Below are positions 57,078-64,000 of a stretch of 64,000 nt of DNA, piece after piece (positions within the stretch are counted from its first letter, which is position 1; every line of letters starts with the position of its first letter). The notes below the pieces were generated by a model. It did not search any database and had not been told where the DNA came from. It was given only the letters and a program-made list of their open reading frames with translations. This DNA is from Microbacterium hydrocarbonoxydans. Lineage in GTDB: Bacteria > Actinomycetota > Actinomycetes > Actinomycetales > Microbacteriaceae. Position numbers and translations under genes: made by a program. The stretch covers positions 868,001-932,000 of the forward strand of contig NZ_LR882982.1 in the NCBI RefSeq assembly GCF_904831005.1, in the 5' to 3' direction.

Positions 57078-57947
57078 TCATGCGCGCAGATGCAAGCCCT
57101 CGTCGGTCTCCTCAAGAGCGAAGAATGCCGCACGTTCCTCCGGAGTGCGGTTCGGGGTGTGCAGCGCGAGGAGCAGGTCGCCCTCGGCATCCGCGAAGAT
57201 CATGCCGTGCCCGCCGTCGGCCGGCCAGATCGCGTGTTCGCTCTGGGACCAGGGGCCGATGATCGAGTGCGATGCGGAAGTCGCCACGCCCATCGCATAG
57301 CCGGAGTCCCCGAAGCTCGACCACAGCATCAGCAGCCGCCCGTCACGGGTGCGGTGCAGTGAGGGACCGTCGGTGACGAACACCTGCGGGAACTCGGGGC
57401 GGGGGATCGAACGCGCCCACGGCGCCTCTGATGCTCGGAACAGCAACCGCGGCGCATCCGCCGCTGTGCGCAGGTCGTCGGTGAGGCGCATGGCGTGCAC
57501 CTCACCATCGCCGACGTCCTTCCACTCGTGGCAGAAGACGAGGTACGGGACGCCGTCCTCGATGTGCAGGGTGCCGTCCAGGCACTCCCACCCGCGCGGG
57601 GTCAGCGGTCCGTCGGACCACGGTTCGTATGGTCCCTCGGGGCGATCGGCTCGCAGCACCTGAGTGCCCCGACGGTACCCCTCTGCCGTGAAGGTCGCGA
57701 ACATGTAGAAAGCCGAGTCATACCGGTGCACTTCCGGCGCCCAGTACTGCGTGTGAGACCAGAAGTCACTCGGCGGGCGGAATGCAGGGAGCGGACCGTG
57801 CCACTCCTCGAGGTCGTCGCTCCAGTAGGTGTCGAAACCGGTGGCGGGGCCGCTCCAGATGTTCACGTCGGTGCTGCCGAACAGCCAGTAGCGCCCCGCG
57901 TCGACCAGGACGAAGGGGTCGCGGATCTGGATCTCGTCGAGTCTCAC
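57078..57947 (-). CDS. glycoside hydrolase, GH43-like five-bladed propeller
   Basis: The 289-residue protein shows a GH43-type triad: Asp in QIRDPFVLV, Asp in WECLDGTLH and Glu in FCHEWKDVG, spread over a five-bladed propeller with no accessory domain. Cytoplasmic GH43 enzymes act on arabino- or xylo-oligosaccharides, among others. The GTG at 57947 overlaps the stop of the lacI-type gene (GTGA), so regulator and enzyme are co-expressed. It converges with the (alpha/alpha)6 glycosidase gene. Confidence 0.85.
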   Translation of the reverse strand: MRLDEIQIRDPFVLVDAGRYWLFGSTDVNIWSGPATGFDTYWSDDLEEWHGPLPAFRPPSDFWSHTQYWAPEVHRYDSAFYMFATFTAEGYRRGTQVLRADRPEGPYEPWSDGPLTPRGWECLDGTLHIEDGVPYLVFCHEWKDVGDGEVHAMRLTDDLRTAADAPRLLFRASEAPWARSIPRPEFPQVFVTDGPSLHRTRDGRLLMLWSSFGDSGYAMGVATSASHSIIGPWSQSEHAIWPADGGHGMIFADAEGDLLLALHTPNRTPEERAAFFALEETDEGLHLRA

Positions 57948-58963
57948 GATTCCGCACCGTCCTCCCGCCGCGGCGCTGCGGTCGACCCTCGGATCTCCAG
58001 CCTCGGCTGGAACACGACGTCGTGATCGGGGACGCTGTGGTCGATGAGCGCCCGCATGCGGTTCCACGCCAGGGTGCCCAAGGACTCGTGCGGGACGGAT
58101 GCCGTCGTCAGCGGTGGTGTCATGAAGCGCGCGAAAGGTATGTCGTCGAAGCCGGTCACCGAGATGTCGTCCGGCACGCGGAGGCCCTGCTCCTGGAGTC
58201 CGTGGATCAGGCCGATGGCCACCAGGTCGTTGAAGGCGAGAACCGCTGTCGCGCCGCTACGGGCCACGGCGGGCGCCGCCGCCACGCCGTGCTCGCTTTT
58301 CGCGCCGCCACGCACTCGCGTGAGGGACAGGTGCTTCGTCGAACCGGTCGCGTCTCCGATCCCACGGAGCCGGTTCTCGTTGGCAGGTCCATCCGGGCCT
58401 TCGACATAGGCCAGGTGCCGGTGGCCGAGCGAGTGCACATGTCGGGCGAGCGCCTCGAACCCGGCTCGGGAGTCGACCGTCAGGGTGGGCACGGACGTGG
58501 AATGACTGGAGCGGTTCAGGAGGACCACGGGACCCAGCGCGCCGGTCGTCTCTCCGAGTGCCGTGTCCGGCATCCGCGGCGCGCACAGCACGAGAGCATC
58601 GCAGCGGCGGCGCACCTCAGCCGCCAGCAGCGGTTCGTCCTCGGGCGATTCGGCCGAATCAGCGACGAGCACGCGGTATCCGTCGGCTGCGGCGGCCGTG
58701 CTGAGACTCGCCAGCACCGCCTGGAAGCTGGGGTTGGTGAGGTCGGGCACGAGGAACGCGATCGCCTTCGTCTGTCCGAGGGAGAAGCTGCGGGCGAGGT
58801 GATTGGGGGAGTAGTGCAGCTCACGGGCTGCCGTCCGGACACGCTCGGCCGTCTCGGGGTCGCCGAAGAACCGATCATTCATGACGCGCGACACGGTCGC
58901 GGGCGAGACGCCCGCGGCCTGCGCCACCGCGCTGATCGTGGTCGCTCCGGAGCGTGGGGTCAT
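57944..58963 (-). CDS. LacI-family repressor of the second sugar system
   Basis: The 339-residue protein has a LacI helix-turn-helix (about residues 9-30, ISAVAQAAGVSPATVSRVMN), the hinge SPNHLARSFSLGQ and an effector domain. The ATG at 58963 has GGGAGGA six bases ahead; an upstream GTG (59011) would add 16 residues without homology. Its own promoter and the two promoters at 53.7-53.9 kb carry GAAATCGGTTTC, so it probably controls the transporter, both glycosidases, the oxidoreductase and itself. Confidence 0.92.
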   Translation of the reverse strand: MTPRSGATTISAVAQAAGVSPATVSRVMNDRFFGDPETAERVRTAARELHYSPNHLARSFSLGQTKAIAFLVPDLTNPSFQAVLASLSTAAAADGYRVLVADSAESPEDEPLLAAEVRRRCDALVLCAPRMPDTALGETTGALGPVVLLNRSSHSTSVPTLTVDSRAGFEALARHVHSLGHRHLAYVEGPDGPANENRLRGIGDATGSTKHLSLTRVRGGAKSEHGVAAAPAVARSGATAVLAFNDLVAIGLIHGLQEQGLRVPDDISVTGFDDIPFARFMTPPLTTASVPHESLGTLAWNRMRALIDHSVPDHDVVFQPRLEIRGSTAAPRREDGAES

Positions 58964-59016
58964 CGGATCCTCCCGAGCGGTGAGCGGTGCGGCCGCTGGC
59001 CCGCGGCTCACGTCAG

Positions 59017-59039
59017 TGTATAGGTGAAACCGATTTCTC
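59017..59039 (-). promoter_or_regulatory. promoter and operator of the second lacI-type gene
   Basis: On the minus strand GAGAAATCGGTTTCAC (59024-59039) fills the region just upstream of TATACA (59017-59022), placing the repressor in the -35/-10 spacer. It is the third copy of the GAAATCGGTTTC operator. Confidence 0.7.
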
Positions 59040-59077
59040 GCAGGGGCTCGCGGTCGATTCCTTCGTCCGACGATCGC

Positions 59078-59884
59078 TCAGTAGCTGGCGCGGGTCGAGT
59101 CGGCCTCGGATGTCGGGATGAAGCGCGCAGCCAGGGCTTCGGACGCCCGGGCCAGCATGGCGACGTCGGCGCCGACGGCCACGAAATCAGCACCCGCAGC
59201 GATGTAGGCAGCCGCGGCCGACGGATCGAACGCGTTCACGCCCACGGGCTTTCCCGCAGCCTTCACTGCGGAGAAGACCTGCTCGACGGCGGCGACGACA
59301 TCAGGATGCGTCTGCAGGCCGAGCAGTCCCATCGATGCGGAGAGGTCGGCCGGCCCCACGAACACGGCATCCACACCCTCGACGGCGGCGATCTCGGCAG
59401 CGGCCTCGACCCCTGCCGCCGTCTCGATCTGCACCGTGAGAGAGGTGTGCCGTGCCGAGTCCTGCAGATACCGATCGACCCGGTTCCACCGGGCGCTGCG
59501 CGCGAGCGCGCTGCCCACCCCTCGCACGCCTTCGGGCGGGTAGCGGGTCGCCGACACGGCGGCATGCGCCTCATCGACCGACGACACCATGGGCACGATG
59601 AGGTTCTGGGCGCCGAGGTCGAGCACCTGCTTGATCGCGACGGTGTCGTTCGACGGGACCCGCACGACCGGGGTGATCGGGTAGGCGGCGACGACCTGCA
59701 GCTGCAGCAGCGTGGACTCGAGGGTGTTGGCCGAGTGCTCCATGTCGATCAGCAGCCAGTCGAGACCCGACCCCGCGGCGACCTCGGTGACGAGTGCACT
59801 GCCGGAGCACGCCCACATCCCGATGAGTGCGCGATCGGAGGCGGCGAGCTGCTCGCGCCAGGAGGGGCTCAGATGAAGCGGCAT
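59078..59884 (-). CDS. hpaI: HpcH/HpaI-type 2-oxo acid class II aldolase
   Basis: This 268-residue metal-dependent aldolase has the catalytic His in LLIDMEHSAN, the Arg in PVVRVPSND and the metal-binding Glu and Asp in VQIETAAGVEAAAEI and VFVGPADLSASMG. In the homoprotocatechuate pathway it splits 2,4-dihydroxyhept-2-enedioate to pyruvate and succinate semialdehyde. It overlaps the hpaH end by 16 bases and is the last gene of the operon in this window. Confidence 0.92.
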   Translation of the reverse strand: MPLHLSPSWREQLAASDRALIGMWACSGSALVTEVAAGSGLDWLLIDMEHSANTLESTLLQLQVVAAYPITPVVRVPSNDTVAIKQVLDLGAQNLIVPMVSSVDEAHAAVSATRYPPEGVRGVGSALARSARWNRVDRYLQDSARHTSLTVQIETAAGVEAAAEIAAVEGVDAVFVGPADLSASMGLLGLQTHPDVVAAVEQVFSAVKAAGKPVGVNAFDPSAAAAYIAAGADFVAVGADVAMLARASEALAARFIPTSEADSTRASY

Positions 59885-60654
59885 TCGATCGTTCCCATCG
59901 GTCCGTAATCGCACAGCACCTGGTCGCCACGCGACACCCACATCGGGCGTGTGAATGATCCTGCCAGGATGATCTCCCCGGCCTCGAGACGCGCGCCGTG
60001 CTGGTGGAACTTGTTGGCGAGCCAGGCGACACCCGTGGCCGGATGGCCCAGCACGCCGGCGGCGACGCCGGTCTCTTCGATCTCTCCATTGCGAGAGAGC
60101 ACGCCGGGTACCCACCGCAGGTCGATCTCGTCGGGGCGCTTGTGCACGCTGCCGAGCACCATCGCCCCGTAGGCGGCGTTGTCGCTGATCGTGTCGACGA
60201 TGGTCCGCCCCTCGAGCTCGATGTGCGAGTTGAGCACCTCGAGCGCGGGCACGGCGTAGTCGATCGCTGCGAGAGCGTCGTCGAGCGTGCAGTCGGGACC
60301 CTCGAGCGGATGCCTGAGCACGAAGGCGAGCTCGACCTCGATGCGCACGTTCGAGAAGTGGCCGACCGGGATCTCGGCGCCCGACTCGTAGACCGTGTCG
60401 TCGAACATGACGCCGTAGTCGGGCTCGGTGATGCCCGTGGCCTGCTGCATCGCCTTCGACGTCAATCCGATCTTGCGTCCGACCAGGCGTCGCCCGGCGG
60501 CGATCTGCGAATCGCGCCAGACTCCCTGGATCGCGTACGAATCCTCGACCGTCGCCTCCGGGTACCGGGCGGTGATCCGCGGGATCACCGAGTGCGTCCG
60601 GTCGGCCTCGGCGAGCTCTCCGGCGATCTGCGTGACGATGTCTGCGGGCAGCAT
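59869..60654 (-). CDS. hpaH: 2-oxo-hept-4-ene-1,7-dioate hydratase
   Basis: The 261-residue protein is a 2-oxopent-4-enoate hydratase-type enzyme: [34 protein letters not shown] and the metal-binding acidic residues in [10 protein letters not shown], followed by a conserved ALEVLNSHI. It adds water before the HpaI cleavage. The ATG at 60654 has GAAAGGAAG upstream; a longer open frame adds unrelated residues. Confidence 0.92.
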   Translation of the reverse strand: MLPADIVTQIAGELAEADRTHSVIPRITARYPEATVEDSYAIQGVWRDSQIAAGRRLVGRKIGLTSKAMQQATGITEPDYGVMFDDTVYESGAEIPVGHFSNVRIEVELAFVLRHPLEGPDCTLDDALAAIDYAVPALEVLNSHIELEGRTIVDTISDNAAYGAMVLGSVHKRPDEIDLRWVPGVLSRNGEIEETGVAAGVLGHPATGVAWLANKFHQHGARLEAGEIILAGSFTRPMWVSRGDQVLCDYGPMGTIECRFI

Positions 60655-60740
60655 CCGGGTGTGCTTCCTTTCTGTGCGTTTCGTCTCGGTGCTTCGCTCC
60701 TCGCTCAACCACCGGCAGCCGAACGCGCGTGGGGGGTGAT

Positions 60741-61901
60741 TCAGAGCTGGTGGCCGAGCTTGTATTCGCCCTGCTTGTACTCGGGCATGCCCTCGTCGTC
60801 GGGCCGGGTGTACGAGAAGCCGTCTGCGCCGATCGTGACGGCCATCTCGGAGCTGTCGGTGCGCGCGACGACGGGCTGCGGGTTGCCGTCGAGGTCGAGC
60901 ACGAGCGAGGCCTCGGTGTACCAGGACGGTACGACCGGATTTCCCCACCAGTCTCGACGCTGGTTGTCGTGCACGTCCCACGTGATGACGGGGTTGTCGG
61001 GGTCACCCGTGTAGTAGTCCTGCGTGTACACCTCGACGCGGTGGCCGTCGGGGTCGCGGAGATAGAGGTAGAACGCGTTCGAGACGCCGTGGCGCCCGGG
61101 CCCGCGCTCGATCGCGTCGGAGCGGCGGAGGGCTCCCAGCTTGTCGCAGATCGCGAGGATGTTGTGCTTCTCGTGCGTCGCGAAGCACACGTGGTGCATG
61201 CGCGGGCCGTCGCCCCCGGTCATCGCGGTGTCGTGCACGGTGGGCTTGCGACGCATCCACGCCGCGTAGACGGTGCCCTCGTCGTCCTGGATGTCCTCGG
61301 TGACGCGGAAACCCAGATCCTGCATGAACTTGACGGCGCGGGGCACGTCGGGGGTGACCTGGTTGAAATGGTCGAGTCGCACGAGCTCACCCGGAACGTG
61401 CAGGTCGTAGCGCCACGACATCCGCTCGACGTGGTCCGACTGGTGGAAGAACTCGATAGGGAAGCCGAGCGGGTCGACCACGCGCACCGAGTCGCCGACG
61501 CCCGTGACGAAGCCCTCCGGGTTGCGGCGCACGTCGCAGCCGAGCTCCGTGTAGAAGGCGACGGCGAGATCGAGGTCCTCGGCCGAGCGCACGCGGTAGG
61601 AGAATGCGGCGACCGCGGCGACCGGTCCCTTGCGCAGCACGAGGTTGTGGTGGATGAACTCCTCGGTCGAGCGCAGGTAGATCGCCTCGTCGTCCTCTTC
61701 GGTGACGTACAGCCCGAGGACGTCGACGTAGAAGACCCGCGACGCGGCCAGGTCGGTCACGACCAGCTCCATGTAGGCGCAGCGCAGCACGTCCGGGGGA
61801 GTGCTCGCGGGCGTCGCGATGGGGTTGGCGGTCTGGATCGGAGCCTCCTGGCTCACGTAGTAGCCCGAGGAGGTCAGCGTCTTCGCAGTCTTGTCGGTCA
61901 T
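60741..61901 (-). CDS. hpaD: 3,4-dihydroxyphenylacetate 2,3-dioxygenase
   Basis: The 386-residue extradiol dioxygenase is of the type I vicinal-oxygen-chelate class, like the Brevibacterium Fe and Arthrobacter Mn enzymes. The metal ligands are His in VRLDHFNQV, His in RMHHVCFATHE and Glu in HRVEVYTQDYY. It opens the ring of homoprotocatechuate next to the hydroxyls. The ATG at 61901 has AAGGAC ahead and gives the usual length. The metal cannot be told from sequence. Confidence 0.94.
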   Translation of the reverse strand: MTDKTAKTLTSSGYYVSQEAPIQTANPIATPASTPPDVLRCAYMELVVTDLAASRVFYVDVLGLYVTEEDDEAIYLRSTEEFIHHNLVLRKGPVAAVAAFSYRVRSAEDLDLAVAFYTELGCDVRRNPEGFVTGVGDSVRVVDPLGFPIEFFHQSDHVERMSWRYDLHVPGELVRLDHFNQVTPDVPRAVKFMQDLGFRVTEDIQDDEGTVYAAWMRRKPTVHDTAMTGGDGPRMHHVCFATHEKHNILAICDKLGALRRSDAIERGPGRHGVSNAFYLYLRDPDGHRVEVYTQDYYTGDPDNPVITWDVHDNQRRDWWGNPVVPSWYTEASLVLDLDGNPQPVVARTDSSEMAVTIGADGFSYTRPDDEGMPEYKQGEYKLGHQL

Positions 61902-61914
61902 GTCGGGTCCTTGC

Positions 61915-63411
61915 TCAGTTCTTGCCGAAGGTCGGGTTGTGTGCCCCACCGAGTGTGATGTGCACGCTCTGCTGGTCGGTGTAGAAGTCGATCGAGCGGT
62001 AGCCGCCTTCGTGGCCGAGACCCGACGCCTTGACGCCGCCGAACGGGGTGCGCAGGTCGCGCACGTTGTTGCTGTTCAGCCACACCATGCCCGCCTCGAC
62101 CGACTGGGAGAAGTTGTGTGCGCGCTTCAGGTCGTTGGTCCAGATGTAGGCGGCGAGCCCGTACTTCGTGTCGTTCGCGAGAGCGAGCGCCTCGTCGTCG
62201 GAGTCGAAGGGGGTGATCGCGACGACCGGTCCGAAGATCTCCTCCTGGAAGATGCGTGCATCGGGTGAGACGTCGGCGAACACGGTCGGCGCGACGAAGT
62301 TGCCCTCGTCGAAGCCTTCCGGGCGTCCGCCGCCCGCCACGAGACGACCCTCGGTCTTGCCGATCTCGACGTAGCTCATGACCTTGTCGTAGTGCTCGGG
62401 GTGCACGAGAGCGCCGACCTCGGTGGCCGGGTCGTGCGGGTAGCCGACCTTCACGCGCTTCGTCTGCGCGGCGTAACGCTCGACGAATTCCTCGTAGATC
62501 GAGCGCTCGACGAGGATGCGGGAGCCCGCCGTGCAGCGCTCGCCGTTGAGCGAGAAGACCCCGAAGATCGTGGCGTCGACCGCGGCCTCGAGGTCGGCAT
62601 CGGCGAACACGACGGCGGGAGACTTGCCGCCGAGCTCCATCGAGAGCCCCTTGAGGAACGGCGCGGCGTTGCCGAAGATCAGCTGTCCGGTCGAGCTCTC
62701 GCCCGTGAACGAGATGAGCGGCACATCGGGGTGCTTCACGAGCGCGTCGCCGGCGTCTTCGCCGAGACCGTTCACCAGGTTGAAGACGCCCGCCGGAAGC
62801 CCTGCCTCCTCGAAGATCCCGGCCCAGAGCGACGCCGAGAGCGGCGTGAACTCGGCGGGCTTGAGCACGACCGTGTTGCCCGTCGCGAGTGCGGGGCCCA
62901 GCTTCCACGACTCGAGCATGAACGGAGTGTTCCACGGCGTGATGAGGCCCGCGACACCGATCGGCTTGCGGTTGACGTAGTTCATCTGCCTGCCCGGGAC
63001 CTTGAACGCGTCATCGGACTGCGCGACGATCAGATCGGCGAAGAAACGGAAATTCTCGGCTGCGCGGCGGGCCTGTCCCAGCGCCTGGGTGATCGGCAGC
63101 CCGGAGTCGTACGATTCGAGCTCCGCCAGGCGGGCATCGCGAGACTCGACGATGTCGGCGATCTTGTGCAGCACTCGCGAGCGTTCCCGCGGCAGCATGC
63201 GCGGCCACGGTCCCTGGTCGAATGCGCGCTTGGCAGCCGCGACCGCCAGCTCGATGTCGGCCTTCTTGCCGGCGGCGGCAGTGGTGTAGGTCTTGTTCGT
63301 CACGGGGTCGAGCACGTCGAACGTGTCGCCGTCGACCGAATCGACGAACGCACCGTCGACGTAGTGCTGGATGTGATCGGGCAGGTCTGCGGGAATGCGG
63401 GCATCGGTCAT
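61915..63411 (-). CDS. hpaE: 5-carboxymethyl-2-hydroxymuconate semialdehyde dehydrogenase
   Basis: The 498-residue aldehyde dehydrogenase has the NAD fold (GLITPWNTPFMLESWK, SFTGESSTGQLIF), the general base Glu in SMELGGKSPAVVF and the catalytic Cys in LNGERCTAGSR. Between hpaD and the GntR gene it is the HpaE-type enzyme that oxidises the ring-opened semialdehyde. Its ATG overlaps the GntR stop (ATGA). Confidence 0.94.
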   Translation of the reverse strand: MTDARIPADLPDHIQHYVDGAFVDSVDGDTFDVLDPVTNKTYTTAAAGKKADIELAVAAAKRAFDQGPWPRMLPRERSRVLHKIADIVESRDARLAELESYDSGLPITQALGQARRAAENFRFFADLIVAQSDDAFKVPGRQMNYVNRKPIGVAGLITPWNTPFMLESWKLGPALATGNTVVLKPAEFTPLSASLWAGIFEEAGLPAGVFNLVNGLGEDAGDALVKHPDVPLISFTGESSTGQLIFGNAAPFLKGLSMELGGKSPAVVFADADLEAAVDATIFGVFSLNGERCTAGSRILVERSIYEEFVERYAAQTKRVKVGYPHDPATEVGALVHPEHYDKVMSYVEIGKTEGRLVAGGGRPEGFDEGNFVAPTVFADVSPDARIFQEEIFGPVVAITPFDSDDEALALANDTKYGLAAYIWTNDLKRAHNFSQSVEAGMVWLNSNNVRDLRTPFGGVKASGLGHEGGYRSIDFYTDQQSVHITLGGAHNPTFGKN

Positions 63412-64000
63412 GACAGGTCTCCTGACGCGGTCTGGGAACGGGTGTGCAGCGCGTCGAGGAAGGCATCCCTCGTGCGCAGGCGGTGGTTGCGGGCGGCGAG
63501 CTCGATCTCGAGCGGGTCGGCGCCCTCTCTGATCAGCTGCAGGATCTGCGAGTGCTCGTCGACCGAGTGCCGGGCGCGACCGGGCACGTACGCGAACGTG
63601 GAATCCCGGATGCCTGAGAGCCTCGACCACCCGCGGTGCACGAGGTCGAGCAGGTGCGGGTTCGGGCACGGTTCGAAGAGCAGCGAATGGAACTGCCGGT
63701 TGAGCTCGGTGAAGGCATGCGCGTCGAGGTGGTCGAGCATCCGGATCATCCGCTCGTTGACCGCTTCGGCGGCGTCGAGTGCGCTCGCGTCGAGCAGAGG
63801 TGCCGACAGGGCGGTGGCTGCTCCCTCGACGAATCCGAGCGTCTGCATGGTGTGGGCGTACTCGCTCTCGTCGACGAGCGTGACGCGTGCGCCCACATTG
63901 CGCTCGAACGTCACGAGACCCTCTGCCTCGAGTCGGCGGATGGCCTCGCGGACGGGCACGACGCTCATGCCCAGTTCTTCGGCCAGCGACCCGAGCACGA
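63408..64000 (-). CDS. GntR/FCD family regulator, 5' end outside the window
   Basis: At least 196 residues are present. The frame opens inside the winged helix (LGSLAEELGMSVVPVREAIR, then LEAEGLVTFE), so the N-terminal 20-30 residues lie beyond 64000. The rest is an all-helical FCD effector domain with metal-binding His residues (LNRQFHSLLFEPCPNP; HSQILQLIREG). It is translationally coupled to hpaE and probably controls the hpa operon in response to an aromatic acid. Confidence 0.9.
   Translation of the reverse strand, partial: VLGSLAEELGMSVVPVREAIRRLEAEGLVTFERNVGARVTLVDESEYAHTMQTLGFVEGAATALSAPLLDASALDAAEAVNERMIRMLDHLDAHAFTELNRQFHSLLFEPCPNPHLLDLVHRGWSRLSGIRDSTFAYVPGRARHSVDEHSQILQLIREGADPLEIELAARNHRLRTRDAFLDALHTRSQTASGDLS

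Overview
The window is GC-rich actinobacterial chromosome, most likely Microbacteriaceae (Microbacterium-like). The reasons are strong G/C at codon third positions, many GTG starts, ATGA/GTGA gene overlaps, many leaderless promoters (TAGNNT, six bases, start codon), a monomeric NADP-isocitrate dehydrogenase, an ABC-rich sugar catabolic repertoire and a 4-hydroxyphenylacetate-type meta-cleavage cluster. I see no rRNA, tRNA, CRISPR array, insertion sequence or prophage.

Layout. 1-1150: the start of an acyl-CoA dehydrogenase gene with its TetR regulator. 1337-9183: a housekeeping block (sucCD, a small DUF2510-like membrane protein, an AzgA-type purine permease, DUF6350, purN, purH). 9296-11298: an alkylation-repair operon (Ada/AlkA fusion plus O6-methylguanine methyltransferase). 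11445-15366: a heterodimeric ABC exporter behind a 21-codon upstream ORF and a hairpin. 15488-17130: a coiled-coil membrane protein and a MerR regulator. 17201-25249: a LacI-controlled sugar operon (ABC importer, GH31 alpha-xylosidase-like, GH1 beta-glucosidase). 25460-30443: GNAT, monomeric isocitrate dehydrogenase, L,D-transpeptidase, RidA. 30469-37979: an amino-sugar / D-amino-acid cluster (PLP deaminase, a 1084-residue D-aminoacylase-GH20 fusion, ROK repressor, ROK kinase, nagB). 37992-42386: NUDIX, FAD-linked oxidase, YrdB, and a membrane-anchored ECF sigma factor with a long Pro-Val-Asp repeat. 42855-45532: nagA and a second GH20. 45593-47856: a ZTP riboswitch followed by glyA and folD. 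47959-50426: a membrane protein, TetR with divergent DUF4188, DUF6882. 50495-58963: a second LacI-controlled sugar system (Gfo/Idh oxidoreductase, two permeases, binding protein, (alpha/alpha)6 glycosidase, GH43). 59078-64000: the homoprotocatechuate lower pathway hpaI-hpaH-hpaD-hpaE with a GntR regulator cut by the window end.

How they work together. The two GH20 enzymes would release GlcNAc, the ROK kinase would phosphorylate it, and NagA and NagB would carry it to fructose-6-phosphate. In the same neighbourhood a D-aminoacylase domain, a D-serine-dehydratase-like PLP enzyme and the imine hydrolase RidA form a chain that could convert N-acyl-D-amino acids to keto acids. Together these look like salvage of cell-wall or chitin-type material that carries both amino sugars and D-amino acids. 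ZTP sensing before glyA-folD couples one-carbon supply to the purine pathway, whose last formyl-transfer enzyme (purH) is also in the window. The two LacI systems have recognisable, distinct operators, so their regulons can be drawn from sequence.

Most interesting items: the D-aminoacylase-GH20 fusion in its context; two divergent leaderless promoters packed into 25 bp between RidA and the deaminase; the upstream ORF and nested hairpin before the ABC exporter; the sigma factor fused to a membrane anchor and PVDP repeat; and a 14-bp box shared by sucC and icd.
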